NCBI RefSeq assembly: GCF_046600715.1
Contig: NZ_JBJMAV010000011.1
Coordinates: 1-64,000, forward strand
Direction: 5' to 3'
Source: Lysobacter_C viscosus
Lineage (GTDB): Bacteria; Pseudomonadota; Gammaproteobacteria; Xanthomonadales; Xanthomonadaceae
Length of the DNA: 64,000 bases
Position numbers and translations under genes: made by a program. Shown here piece after piece: positions 26,175 through 34,705 of the stretch. Under the pieces are notes generated by a model, which saw only the letters and a program-made list of their open reading frames with translations, did not search any database and had not been told where the DNA came from. Numbering within the stretch: position 1 is the first letter of the stretch; each line of letters starts with the position of its first letter.

Positions 26175-26768
26175 ATGTCCCTCCTCGAACAATTGATCGA
26201 CGCGTTCCGTGTCCTGCCCGGGGTGGGGCAGAAGTCGGCGCAGCGCATGGCCTACCACGTGCTCGAACGCGAGCGCGCGGGTGGCCGCCGGCTGTCGGAG
26301 GTGCTCGCCGCCGCGGTGGAGCGGATCGGCAACTGCGCGCGCTGCCGCGACTTCAGCGAGGCCGACGTCTGTGCCACCTGCGCCAGCGCGGCGCGCGACG
26401 TGCACCAGCTGTGCGTGGTGGAGTCGCCCGCCGACAGGTTGGCGATCGAACAGGCGACCGGCTACGGCGGGTTGTATTTCGTGCTGCAGGGCCGGCTCAG
26501 TCCACTGGACGGGATCGGCCCCCGCGAACTGGGGCTGGATCGGCTCGCGGGCCGGCTGGCCGAGGGCGAGGTGCAGGAGCTGATCATCGCCACCAACCCG
26601 ACCGTCGAAGGCGAGGCGACCGCCCATTACCTGGCGCAGATGGCGCGCAAGCACGGAGTGCGCCCGAGCCGGCCGACCCACGGCGTGCCGTTGGGCGGGG
26701 AGCTGGAGTACGTCGACCGCGGGACGTTGTCGCACGCGTTCGGCAGCCGCAGCGAGATGCCGGGCTGA
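26175..26768 (+). CDS. recR: Recombination protein RecR
   Basis: The product is 197 aa. RecR acts with RecO and RecF to load RecA onto gapped DNA. It has an N-terminal helix-hairpin-helix (LPGVGQKSAQRMAYHVL), a zinc finger (CARC...CATC), a Toprim domain and a C-terminal Walker-B-like region. It lies 154 bp after ybaB. recO is 30 kb away in this window. Confidence 0.97.
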   Translation: MSLLEQLIDAFRVLPGVGQKSAQRMAYHVLERERAGGRRLSEVLAAAVERIGNCARCRDFSEADVCATCASAARDVHQLCVVESPADRLAIEQATGYGGLYFVLQGRLSPLDGIGPRELGLDRLAGRLAEGEVQELIIATNPTVEGEATAHYLAQMARKHGVRPSRPTHGVPLGGELEYVDRGTLSHAFGSRSEMPG

Positions 26769-26805
26769 TCGATCGCTACCCCGTACACCACGCAAGGAGA
26801 GACGC

Positions 26806-27159
26806 ATGGGCGAGACCATCTTCGACCGGATCATCCGCCGGGAAATCCCTGCCGACATCGTCTTCGAAGACGAGCACCTCATCGCGTTCCGCGATATCGC
26901 GCCGCAGGCGCCGGTGCACGTGCTTTTCGTGCCCAAGACCCCGATCCCGACCCTGGACGACCTGCAGGCCGACCAGGCCGCCATCGTCGGCCGACTGGCA
27001 CTTGCAGCGGCCGACTACGCGCGGCGCGAGGGCTTTGCCGATGACGGCTACCGGGTGGTGATGAACTGCAACGAACACGGCGGCCAGACGGTGTTCCAGA
27101 TCCACCTGCACCTGCTGGCCGGTGCGCCCTTGGGCCGGTTCGGCACCGGCGTCCCGTAA
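26806..27159 (+). CDS. HIT domain (histidine triad) nucleotide-binding protein
   Basis: The product is 117 aa, close to HinT. These proteins hydrolyse purine nucleoside phosphoramidates. The fold is clear from ETIFDRIIRREIPADIVFED and VMNCNEHGGQTVFQ. The triad reads Q98-I-H100-L-H102, so the first His of the HxHxH motif is Gln, while the central nucleophile His100 is kept. An AAGGAGAG ribosome binding site precedes the start. Confidence 0.92.
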   Translation: MGETIFDRIIRREIPADIVFEDEHLIAFRDIAPQAPVHVLFVPKTPIPTLDDLQADQAAIVGRLALAAADYARREGFADDGYRVVMNCNEHGGQTVFQIHLHLLAGAPLGRFGTGVP

Positions 27160-27204
27160 CCGGCTCGCGGTCCACGAGCGAGGCGTCGAAAGGGTTCAGC
27201 CGCA

Positions 27205-27218
27205 GGAAGCTCTCCTAC
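27205..27218 (-). repeat. Possible degenerate GTAG-type REP sequence
   Basis: On the minus strand GTAGGAGAGCTTCC lies between the HIT gene and slp. It starts with the GTAGGAG head seen in the two better elements near 62.6 and 63.2 kb and can form a short hairpin (AGGA/TCCT). The match is weaker than at those sites. Confidence 0.4.
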
Positions 27219-27225
27219 GGCTTCA

Positions 27226-27708
27226 TCACCACCAGCCCCACCATGGCCAAGGTGCCGGTCGGGTGATCACGTCCACCTGCTCGCGCACCGGCCACAGGTA
27301 GACGATGTCGGCTTCCACGCGCGGGAAGCGATAGTCGTAGCCGCCGATCTTGCGTGTCTCGTAGGCGGCGATGCGTCCGGTGAAGGTGACCTCCCGGTTG
27401 ACCTCGAACACCGCCGGGTCGTAGAAGCCGGTGCGGCACGCGATGAACCGGCCCCCGGTGTCGTCGCTGGCCCAGTACGGACGCGCGGTGACAGTCAGGC
27501 GGGTGGAAATCATCTCGAAGCAGGTGCGATTGGGCTGCGGCTCGACACGCACGATGCGGCCGCCCCATCGCACCAGTGCGCCGGTACGGTCGGCTTCGGC
27601 CGCCTCGCGGGGGGTGATCTGGGCGAACTCGCCCTGGAGCGGCGGCGGCTGCGATGCGCAGGCGGCCAGCACGACCATGGCGGCAATCGCGGTCAGCGGG
27701 GTTCTCAT
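27226..27708 (-). CDS. Slp-family outer membrane lipoprotein
   Basis: The product is 160 aa. A lipoprotein signal ends in LAAC with Cys17 as the lipidated residue. The body matches Slp/YeaY-type starvation lipoproteins (VRWGGRIVRVEPQPNRTCFE, FTGRIAAYETRKIGGYDYRFPRVEA). The C-terminus is Trp/Pro-rich. A GGAG precedes the ATG, which overlaps the stop of the transglutaminase gene (ATGA). It ends the MoxR-DUF58-transglutaminase run. Confidence 0.85.
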   Translation of the reverse strand: MRTPLTAIAAMVVLAACASQPPPLQGEFAQITPREAAEADRTGALVRWGGRIVRVEPQPNRTCFEMISTRLTVTARPYWASDDTGGRFIACRTGFYDPAVFEVNREVTFTGRIAAYETRKIGGYDYRFPRVEADIVYLWPVREQVDVITRPAPWPWWGWW

Positions 27709-29702
27709 CGGCGGTCTCCGTTGGGTGGGGCCGGTTGCGGGCGGGACGGCCGGTGCGCACGAAGCCGGCGCACCAGGTCCCGCGAGGCGTCTCGACCCGG
27801 GGTATGGGCAGCGTAGCGCCAATTGCTCAACTCTTCGCTGAGCGCGTTCAGTTCGGCCGCCTGGTGGGGCCGTGCGCGACCCACCCGGGCAGCCCAGTCG
27901 CGCGCGGTTTCGTGGGGCGGCCGCTCCAGGCCGAGCCGTGCATAGCGTTGGCCCAGTGCATGCCAGGCGCGCAGCACCGGATCGGGTTCGCGCTCCCCGC
28001 GCCGGCTCAGCCACGCCATCCATAACAGGGCTATGGCCGCGACCAGTGCGAACAGGGCCGCCAGTCGCGAACCGTCGAGGTCGCCCAGCCCGAGCGGACG
28101 GAACATCTGGCGCTGCCGGTTGGCGTCGAAACCCAGCACGAAGTCGTTCCAGCCGCGCCGCATCCAGTCGGTCATGTCGAGCATCGGCGCCAGCCCGCGG
28201 GCGTCGCCGAACAGGCCGCCGGCCCCGCCGGCGCGGTCATCGATGGTGTCGTAGATGCGTTCCGGTGCTACCGCCGCGGTCGGGTCCACCCGTACCCAGC
28301 CGGGTCCTTCCAGCCAGACTTCCGCCCAGGCGTGCGCATCCAGGCGCCGCACCACCCAGTAATCGCCGAAGCGGTTGTAGTACCCGCCTGTGTAGCCGGT
28401 AACGACGCGGGCAGGGATGCCGGCCGCGCGCATCAGTACGACGAACGACGAGCTGAAGTGCTCGCAGAACCCGGCCTGCTCGTCGAACAGGAACTCATCG
28501 ACCGAGTGCCGGCCAAGCAAGGGGGTGCCCAGCGTGTAGGCGAAGTCGCTGCGGATCCAGGCCATGGCCCGCTCGACGATTGCCACGTCGTTGGCACCGG
28601 CCTCGCGGCGCCACCGGCGCGCCAGCGCGAGCGTGCGCGGGTTGAACCCCTCTGGCAGGTGGAGCGCCGCGCTGCGCAACACGCGGCGCAGCTCGGGCTC
28701 GTATCGCTGCGGGGGCGCGGACTGGATGCGCCAACGGGTCAGCGAAGTAAGAGCACGCCGGACGTGCAGCCCGTGGTCGAGTGACAGCCGCGCGCCCTCC
28801 GGTGCAGCCAACGGCAGATCCAGCGCCACCAGCTGGCGTTGTTCGGTGGGTTCCAGTTCGATGCGGTAGTCCCAGCGCACCGCCCCGGGCTCCATCGGCG
28901 CTGCCGGGAGGCCGCGGAACCAGCCGGGCTGGGTCCATTCGCGGCCGTCGAAGTCCCACAGCACCGGGCCGCGCCAGTACATCTGCTGTCGATCCGGGGT
29001 TTCGCCGAAGAACTGCACCCGCAAGGCGGGCGAGTCGTCGCTCATCAGGTCGATCCATTCTCCCGGCCGCATGGTGTCCGACAGGCCGGTCCGCGCCAGC
29101 GAGCGCTCCGGCACACCCCACAGCGGCGTGGACAGACGCGGGAACAGCCAGAATGCCGCCAGCGCGAGGGGCAGGCCGATCGCCATCAACCGGCCGATCG
29201 CCAGCAGGCGGTGGCGCAGCTCCGCCGGCCTTCCTGTCTCGCCCGACTCCAGGTCCGCCAACCTCGACAGCGCCAGCAGCACGACCACGGCGGCGAGCAG
29301 GCCCAGCGCGAGCGGCACCGGACCCTGGTCCAGCAGGAACGCCGCGAAGGGAGCGAACAGTGCAAACCCCAGCAGGCTCCGCGCGTCGCGCAGCTGGAAT
29401 GTCTCTGACGGCTTGGCCGCCAGCATCGCCGCCAACAGCGCCGAGCCGCTGTCCCGGCCCAGCGAGAACCCGGTCAGGTTGAACACGATTGCGAGCAGGG
29501 CCAGCGTGAGCAGCAGCCGCAACGGTGCCGGCAGGGGTTTCTTCCACGACAGGCCGGTGATCACGACCGCGGCCGTGGCGATGGTCAGGCCGATGGCCTG
29601 GGGCAGCTGCAGCAGCAGCGGCAACAGCCCCGCAGCGGCGGCGGCCACCACCCCGCGCCGGGTGGCGGCATCCAGCGGAATGGACGGGCGCGCGTCAGCC
29701 AT
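27705..29702 (-). CDS. TgpA-like transglutaminase-domain membrane protein (DUF3488)
   Basis: The product is 665 aa. Several N-terminal transmembrane helices (residues 20-190) are followed by a periplasmic transglutaminase core and one C-terminal helix near 550-567. The triad is Cys413 (GFCEHFSS), His457 (DAHAWAEVW) and Asp473 (RVDPT). TgpA of Pseudomonas aeruginosa is the best-known relative and is essential there; the substrate is unknown. It overlaps DUF58 upstream and slp downstream by a few bases. Confidence 0.92.
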   Translation of the reverse strand: MADARPSIPLDAATRRGVVAAAAAGLLPLLLQLPQAIGLTIATAAVVITGLSWKKPLPAPLRLLLTLALLAIVFNLTGFSLGRDSGSALLAAMLAAKPSETFQLRDARSLLGFALFAPFAAFLLDQGPVPLALGLLAAVVVLLALSRLADLESGETGRPAELRHRLLAIGRLMAIGLPLALAAFWLFPRLSTPLWGVPERSLARTGLSDTMRPGEWIDLMSDDSPALRVQFFGETPDRQQMYWRGPVLWDFDGREWTQPGWFRGLPAAPMEPGAVRWDYRIELEPTEQRQLVALDLPLAAPEGARLSLDHGLHVRRALTSLTRWRIQSAPPQRYEPELRRVLRSAALHLPEGFNPRTLALARRWRREAGANDVAIVERAMAWIRSDFAYTLGTPLLGRHSVDEFLFDEQAGFCEHFSSSFVVLMRAAGIPARVVTGYTGGYYNRFGDYWVVRRLDAHAWAEVWLEGPGWVRVDPTAAVAPERIYDTIDDRAGGAGGLFGDARGLAPMLDMTDWMRRGWNDFVLGFDANRQRQMFRPLGLGDLDGSRLAALFALVAAIALLWMAWLSRRGEREPDPVLRAWHALGQRYARLGLERPPHETARDWAARVGRARPHQAAELNALSEELSNWRYAAHTPGRDASRDLVRRLRAHRPSRPQPAPPNGDRR

Positions 29703-30666
29703 GGGGCATCAATGCCAGTGCACGCAGGCAGCCGTGGCGATGTGCCGGGCCGTGGTCCGGCCCCAGCACGGGCACGCCCGGCAGCCACAGGCGGTACCGG
29801 CGTCCATCACGCTCGGCTTCGTCGACCCACCGTGCCAGGCGGGCGATGCGGTCTTCGTGTGGCAGGCCACGAAGTTCGCGCCAGTCCAGGACGACGTCTG
29901 CGCCCTGCGGCTGCTCGTACTCGCGCACCAGCAGGGTGTCGCGCCGCGCCGATGGCTTCCACGCGATTGCGCGCCGGCTGTCGCCCGGGCGGTAATTGCG
30001 CAGGTGGTGGAGCTCGTCGCCGCTTGGATGGAGCCGGGCCTGGACCTGGTCCCCCCGGCCCGCGGGCAGCGGCGGGCCGGACACCTCGGGCCGGGGGTAG
30101 ACCAGCACGGGATTCTCGGGCCACGCATAGGCCCAGGCCCGGGCTAGACCGAGCGGACGGGTGGTCCAGACCTGCAGGCGCGGCAAATCAAGCCAACCCC
30201 GGTGGGACGTAGGCAGCGGGAGGTCGGCCTCGCCATGGCTCGCGGCAAGGCTGAGGCGCGCCGCATCGGCTTCGGGCGCGCCGTGACCCCATGCAACGCC
30301 AAGGCCCCGTCGCGCGCGATCAGTGGAGGCCCGCGCATGCACGCGCACGGTCATGGGCCTGCCCGCGGAAACGGGCTCGGCATCCACGGCGGTGATCTCA
30401 AGGCCGCTCAGCTGCAGCTGGGCGGCGATCAGGCTGGCCAACCCGGCGCCGGCCAACAGCAGCCCCAGCAGCAGCGCCGGGTTGTTGTTGTAGTTGAGCG
30501 CGCCCAACAGCATCGCTGCCAGCAGCACGCCATAGAACAGGCCGAACCGCGTCGGCAGGACGTACACGCGCCGCCGGTCGAAGCGCGCCGGCAGCGGCTC
30601 GGGGTTGCGCGGCCGTGCCCAGGCCAGCATCCACCGTCGAACGCTCGCGATCGGCGAGGCGACCAT
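29695..30666 (-). CDS. DUF58 domain-containing protein
   Basis: The product is about 323 aa. Two N-terminal membrane helices (TRFGLFYGVLLAAMLLGA and the next segment) precede the DUF58 motif YRPGDSRRAIAWKPSARRDTLLVREYE. DUF58 proteins resemble von Willebrand A folds and act with MoxR ATPases. The start is uncertain: ATG at 30664-30666 is used here, and GTG at 30694-30696, just after the moxR stop, is an alternative. The stop overlaps the transglutaminase start by 3-8 bp. Confidence 0.88.
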   Translation of the reverse strand: MVASPIASVRRWMLAWARPRNPEPLPARFDRRRVYVLPTRFGLFYGVLLAAMLLGALNYNNNPALLLGLLLAGAGLASLIAAQLQLSGLEITAVDAEPVSAGRPMTVRVHARASTDRARRGLGVAWGHGAPEADAARLSLAASHGEADLPLPTSHRGWLDLPRLQVWTTRPLGLARAWAYAWPENPVLVYPRPEVSGPPLPAGRGDQVQARLHPSGDELHHLRNYRPGDSRRAIAWKPSARRDTLLVREYEQPQGADVVLDWRELRGLPHEDRIARLARWVDEAERDGRRYRLWLPGVPVLGPDHGPAHRHGCLRALALMPHG

Positions 30667-30700
30667 GCCGGAAAGGGCGTCGCGCGCGGCCCCCACCCGG

Positions 30701-31654
30701 TCAGTCCACCGGCACCGCGTGGAGGATCGCCTTGGCGAGGGTCGCATCGCTCCCGGCGTCGGCATCGGCCACCAGGCGGTGCGCGGCGACCGCGCCGAAC
30801 AGCGCTTGCACGTCCTCGGGCACCACGTGCGCGCGTCCGAGCAGCAGCGCATGTGCCCGTGCGGCCCTCAGCAATGCCAACCCTGCGCGTGGTGACAGCC
30901 CGACGCGCACCCCGGGATGCTTGCGGCTGCGCCCAAGCAGGGCCTGCACGTAGTTGACCAGCGCATCGCTGGCGTGCACCGCCTGCACCGCCCTGCGCGC
31001 CTCGCGGACCTGCTCGACGTCCAGCAGAGGTCGGGTGCCGGCGATCAGGGCGCGCCGGTCGGTGCCGGCCAGGAGGTCGCGTTCGGCCTGCTCGCCCGGG
31101 TATCCCAGCGCAAGCCGCAGGAGGAAGCGGTCCAGCTGCGAGTCGGGCAGCGGATACGTGCCGGACAGGTCGACCGGGTTCTGGGTGGCAATCACGAAGA
31201 ACGGGTCCGGCAGCGGATGGCTGGTGCCGTCCACGGTGACCTGGTGTTCGGCCATCGCTTCCAGCAGGGCGCTCTGCGTGCGTGGCGGCGCGCGGTTGAT
31301 CTCGTCGGCCAGCAACACCTGGGTGAACACCGGCCCCGGATGGAATTCGAAGCGTCGGGCCTGTGGGTCGAACACCGAGACCCCGACCACGTCGGCGGGC
31401 AGCAGGTCGGAGGTGAACTGCACCCGTTGGAAGTCCAGCCCGAGGGTGGCGGCCAGCGCGTGGGCGAGGGTGGTCTTGCCCAGCCCGGGCAGGTCTTCGA
31501 TCAGCAGGTGGCCGTCCGACAGCAATGCCACGAAGGCCAGCCTCACCTCGGTGGGCTTGCCCAGCACCAGCGAATTGACCTGCGTCTGCGCGCCGTCAAG
31601 GGCGGTGCGCAGCGTGTCGGGTAGCATTCGCGCGGTCGAAGGGGATGCCGCCAT
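30701..31654 (-). CDS. MoxR family AAA+ ATPase
   Basis: The product is 317 aa. MoxR ATPases act as chaperones for assembly or activation of partner complexes. Walker A is DLPGLGKT (54-61), Walker B is LLADEINRAPP, and the sensor region includes VIATQNPVDLSGTYPLP. An AAGGAG ribosome binding site supports the start. The MoxR-DUF58-transglutaminase order is a well-known conserved cluster. It is divergent from the glycosyltransferase at 31706. Confidence 0.95.
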   Translation of the reverse strand: MAASPSTARMLPDTLRTALDGAQTQVNSLVLGKPTEVRLAFVALLSDGHLLIEDLPGLGKTTLAHALAATLGLDFQRVQFTSDLLPADVVGVSVFDPQARRFEFHPGPVFTQVLLADEINRAPPRTQSALLEAMAEHQVTVDGTSHPLPDPFFVIATQNPVDLSGTYPLPDSQLDRFLLRLALGYPGEQAERDLLAGTDRRALIAGTRPLLDVEQVREARRAVQAVHASDALVNYVQALLGRSRKHPGVRVGLSPRAGLALLRAARAHALLLGRAHVVPEDVQALFGAVAAHRLVADADAGSDATLAKAILHAVPVD

Positions 31655-31705
31655 CGGGTGGGTCTCCTTTTTGTCCACTTCGAGTGTAGCGAGGTCGCCC
31701 GTCCC

Positions 31706-33562
31706 ATGCGGAACGAGTCGGTGGCGCGGCGTACCTTCTGGACGCTGTTCGTCGTAGTGCTGCTGGTCAAGGCAATGGTGGCGGCGCGGCTGCCGTTGTT
31801 CGTGGACGAAGCCTTCTATTGGCTCGAAGGCCAACGGCTGGCCGCGGCCTATTCCGACCTGCCCGGGCTGACCGCCTGGCTCACGCGGCTGGGCGTCACC
31901 CTGGGCGGGGACCATGCCATCGCGGTGCGCTTGCCGTTCCTGGTGCTCGCCTCGCTGGTCCCATTGTTGGTGGTGCGTATCGCTTCGCGCGAGTTCGACG
32001 CCCTTCGTGGATGGCAGGCGGGCAGCTTCGCGCTGCTGCTGCCCCTGTCGGGCACGCTGGGGCTGATGGCGCTGCCCGACGCGGCGCTCGCGCTGGCCAC
32101 GTTGCTATGCATGGATGCGGGTGCGCGGCTGCTGCGCAACGTCACCGCCGGGGCGGCGTTGGAGCTGGCGCTTGGCCTGGCGATGGGCGCGCTGAGCCAT
32201 TACCGCTTCATCGCGGTGATCGGCGTGGGTTTCGTCGCGCTGTTGCTGCTGCCGGACGGTCGCCGGGTACTCCGGGACGTGCGCGTCTGGACCGCGATCG
32301 CGTTCGGGGCCGCGGCGTGGACGCCCCTTATCGTCTGGAACCTGGACAACGCCGATGCCGGGTTGCGTTTCCAGCTGGTCGAGCGGCACCCCTGGGCCTT
32401 CCACATCGAAGGGTTGTGGTTCATCGCGGTGCAGGCGCTGCTGGTCACCCCACTGCTGTTCGCAGCACTCGCGCTGGCGGCCTGGCGTGGCCAGCGCAGT
32501 ACGTTGCCGGCCTCCCGCTACTTCGCGTTGCTGGGTGGCCTGCTGGTGTTGGGGTTCTTCGTCCTTGGCTTCTTCGCCGACACCGAGCGGGTGAGCTTCC
32601 ACTGGCCGCTACCGGGCTACATGGCGCTGCTGCCGCTGCTGCCGCTGGTGCTGTCGCAGTGGCCGCGCTGGCTGCGCGGGCTGAACTGGGTGACGGCGGC
32701 CGCCGGGCTGGTATTGACCCTGGGCTACTACGTCGCGGTGTCGTTGCCTGAAGTACGTGCGCGCACCGCTGCCGAGAAGTGGTACCCCTCCAACTTTGCC
32801 GGGTGGGATGCGTTGGCCGAGGCGGTGCGCGACGAGCTGGGCGACATGCCGGACGGGACGCACGTGGTCGCCGACAACTTCAAGGTCGGCGCCGAGTTGG
32901 GCTTTGCCCTGGGAGATGCGTCGATCAAGGTGCTGGACCATCCGCTCAACCACCGCCACGGGCGTGCGCCGCAGCTGCGCCTGTGGGGCCTGGAAACGAA
33001 GGGAAGGGAGGAGTGGGGCGAGGCGCCTGTCCTGCTGGTCGCAGGCGTCAGCGAGGTCCAGTACAAGAACCTGCTGCTGCACTACCACGCGCTGTGCAAG
33101 GCGGTGGGCCCGTTGCCGCCTCCGCGGGTGTTGAATGTCGATCACGGGCGCCAGCGCTTCCTGCTGTTCCGGCTGCAGGGTCGGCCGGCTCCCGGGCCGT
33201 GTGTGGCGCCGGCCATGGCATGGATCGACCGCCCGGCAGGCGATGCAAGCGTCGGCCGCAGGTTCGAGCTGGAAGGTTGGGCGTTCAAGGAAGGGGTCGG
33301 TATCGAACGCGTCGAAGTGCTGCTGGACGGCGCGCTGGTAGGCGACGTGGAATACGGCCTGGACAGCCCGGGCGTGGCGAAGTTCTGGCGGACGTCGCAG
33401 GACCCCCAGCACCCCCTCGTGGGAATGCGTGGCACCGTCGATCTGGGTGATGCGGCGCCCGGCCGCCACTGGTTGGGCCTGCGGCTGCATGGTAACGACG
33501 GCAGCGTCGAGGACTGGCCCGACCAGCCTATCCACGTGGACGCGGACGGCAGCACTCCCTGA
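31706..33562 (+). CDS. ArnT/PMT-like family 39 glycosyltransferase with extra C-terminal domain
   Basis: The product is a 618-aa multi-pass membrane protein. The N-terminus carries the GT-C signature LPLFVDEAFYWLEGQ with an acidic catalytic motif, then about ten hydrophobic segments to near residue 355. Relatives transfer sugars from polyprenyl phosphate to lipid A, protein or other lipids; the substrate here is unknown. Residues about 505-618 form a soluble beta-rich domain (GWAFKEGVGIERVEVLLDG) not found in basic ArnT. The start at 31706 follows a weak GAGG. Confidence 0.83.
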   Translation: MRNESVARRTFWTLFVVVLLVKAMVAARLPLFVDEAFYWLEGQRLAAAYSDLPGLTAWLTRLGVTLGGDHAIAVRLPFLVLASLVPLLVVRIASREFDALRGWQAGSFALLLPLSGTLGLMALPDAALALATLLCMDAGARLLRNVTAGAALELALGLAMGALSHYRFIAVIGVGFVALLLLPDGRRVLRDVRVWTAIAFGAAAWTPLIVWNLDNADAGLRFQLVERHPWAFHIEGLWFIAVQALLVTPLLFAALALAAWRGQRSTLPASRYFALLGGLLVLGFFVLGFFADTERVSFHWPLPGYMALLPLLPLVLSQWPRWLRGLNWVTAAAGLVLTLGYYVAVSLPEVRARTAAEKWYPSNFAGWDALAEAVRDELGDMPDGTHVVADNFKVGAELGFALGDASIKVLDHPLNHRHGRAPQLRLWGLETKGREEWGEAPVLLVAGVSEVQYKNLLLHYHALCKAVGPLPPPRVLNVDHGRQRFLLFRLQGRPAPGPCVAPAMAWIDRPAGDASVGRRFELEGWAFKEGVGIERVEVLLDGALVGDVEYGLDSPGVAKFWRTSQDPQHPLVGMRGTVDLGDAAPGRHWLGLRLHGNDGSVEDWPDQPIHVDADGSTP

Positions 33563-33578
33563 CAGCGGAATGCGTGGC

Positions 33579-34184
33579 CTAGGGCACGCGGAAACCGGCT
33601 TCCCGCAAGTGCCGCGCGGTGGCGATCAGCGGCAGGCCGACCAGGGCGGTCGGATCGGAGGTCTCGATCGCCTCGAACAGCCCGATCCCCAGCCCTTCGC
33701 ACTTGAAGCTGCCGGCGCAGTCCAACGGCTGCTCGGTATCCAGGTACCGCTCGATCTCATCGGGCAGCAGGTGGCGAAAGCGGACCACGGTCAGGTCGGT
33801 CGAATGCAGGGACTGCAGGTCCCCCTCGGGCGTGGCGCGGGAGAGGCACTGCGCGGTGTAAAAACGTGCCTGCCGGCCTGACAGGGCCTGCAACTGGGCG
33901 ACGGCGGCGTCCCGCCGGTGCGGCTTGCCCAATGCGTGGCCGTCCAGTTCGGCGACCTGGTCGGATCCGATCACCCAGGCGCCCGGGTTGGCGCAGGCCA
34001 CCACCTCCGCCTTGGCCCTGGCCAGGCGGTCGGCCAGCGTGGCGGGGGGCTCACCCTCCCGCGGGTCCTCGTCGACACCCGGGGACTGGACTTCGAATGC
34101 CTGCCCCAGCCGGGCCAGGAGATCCCGACGGTAGGGAGAGGTGGATGCCAGGATGAGGCGCGGCTGGCGCGTGCAGGGAGCCAT
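33579..34184 (-). CDS. Maf family nucleotide pyrophosphatase (YceF, 7-methyl-GTP type)
   Basis: The product is 201 aa. Maf proteins hydrolyse non-canonical or methylated nucleotides. Motifs are LILASTSPYRRDLLARLG, VIGSDQVAELDG and CAGSFKCEGLG, ending in TALVGLPL. Placement next to yceD and rpmF marks it as the YceF-type paralogue. It is divergent from yceD, with a small gene in between. The start is the first ATG of the conserved core. Confidence 0.92.
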   Translation of the reverse strand: MAPCTRQPRLILASTSPYRRDLLARLGQAFEVQSPGVDEDPREGEPPATLADRLARAKAEVVACANPGAWVIGSDQVAELDGHALGKPHRRDAAVAQLQALSGRQARFYTAQCLSRATPEGDLQSLHSTDLTVVRFRHLLPDEIERYLDTEQPLDCAGSFKCEGLGIGLFEAIETSDPTALVGLPLIATARHLREAGFRVP

Positions 34185-34204
34185 GGGGACGGAGCGCGGC
34201 GCGC

Positions 34205-34582
34205 CTAGGCGGCTGACGTCGACGTGCGCGCCTGCTCGATCCGCTTCAGCTGCTGGTCGATGCGCAGGCGCGCGGCCTCGATCTCGCTTCGCACCTCGTC
34301 CAGCTGGGCGATGCTGGCGTTGTCGCCGTGGTCCCGCAGCCAGAGTCGCTGGCGGAGCATTTCGCGCATGGCGTCGCGCACCGGGTCGCCGGCGTGCTCG
34401 CCGGCAACGGCCTCGATTTCCTCGCGCGCCTGCCGCAACCGGTGCTCCAGGGCGTCGGCCGCATCCAGGACCCCGCGCACCGCCTGCTGCCGGCGCCCGC
34501 CGCGTCGGCGCAGGCCCCACAGCAACAGGCCCGCGAGCACGGCCAGGGTCAGGAACACGAGCGTGAGGTCCACGGCATCCAC
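34205..34582 (-). CDS. Small membrane-anchored helical protein, unknown
   Basis: The product is about 125 aa. One N-terminal hydrophobic helix (VDLTLVFLTLAVLAGLLLWGL) is followed by a long charged helical region, probably coiled coil. No family is recognised. Only GTG starts are available; the GTG at 34580-34582 is used and another lies at 34619-34621. It is 20 bp upstream of maf on the same strand. Confidence 0.55.
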   Translation of the reverse strand: MDAVDLTLVFLTLAVLAGLLLWGLRRRGGRRQQAVRGVLDAADALEHRLRQAREEIEAVAGEHAGDPVRDAMREMLRQRLWLRDHGDNASIAQLDEVRSEIEAARLRIDQQLKRIEQARTSTSAA

Positions 34583-34666
34583 GGCTGGGAATGGACGGCC
34601 AGTCTGCCGTGCGGCCCCCACGCGGGCAAATCGCCCGCCGACCGCCGGCCCGCAAGGGTTTCAGGT

Positions 34667-34695
34667 TTGACAGGGGGCGGGGCGGTCCTTACCAT
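34667..34695 (+). promoter_or_regulatory. Strong sigma70 promoter for yceD-rpmF
   Basis: TTGACA (34667-34672, perfect consensus) and TACCAT (34690-34695) are 17 nt apart. The yceD ATG at 34706 begins 10 nt after the -10, so the expected 5' leader is only about 3-4 nt. No Shine-Dalgarno fits in it. Confidence 0.65.
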
Positions 34696-34705
34696 TCCCC
34701 GGCTT

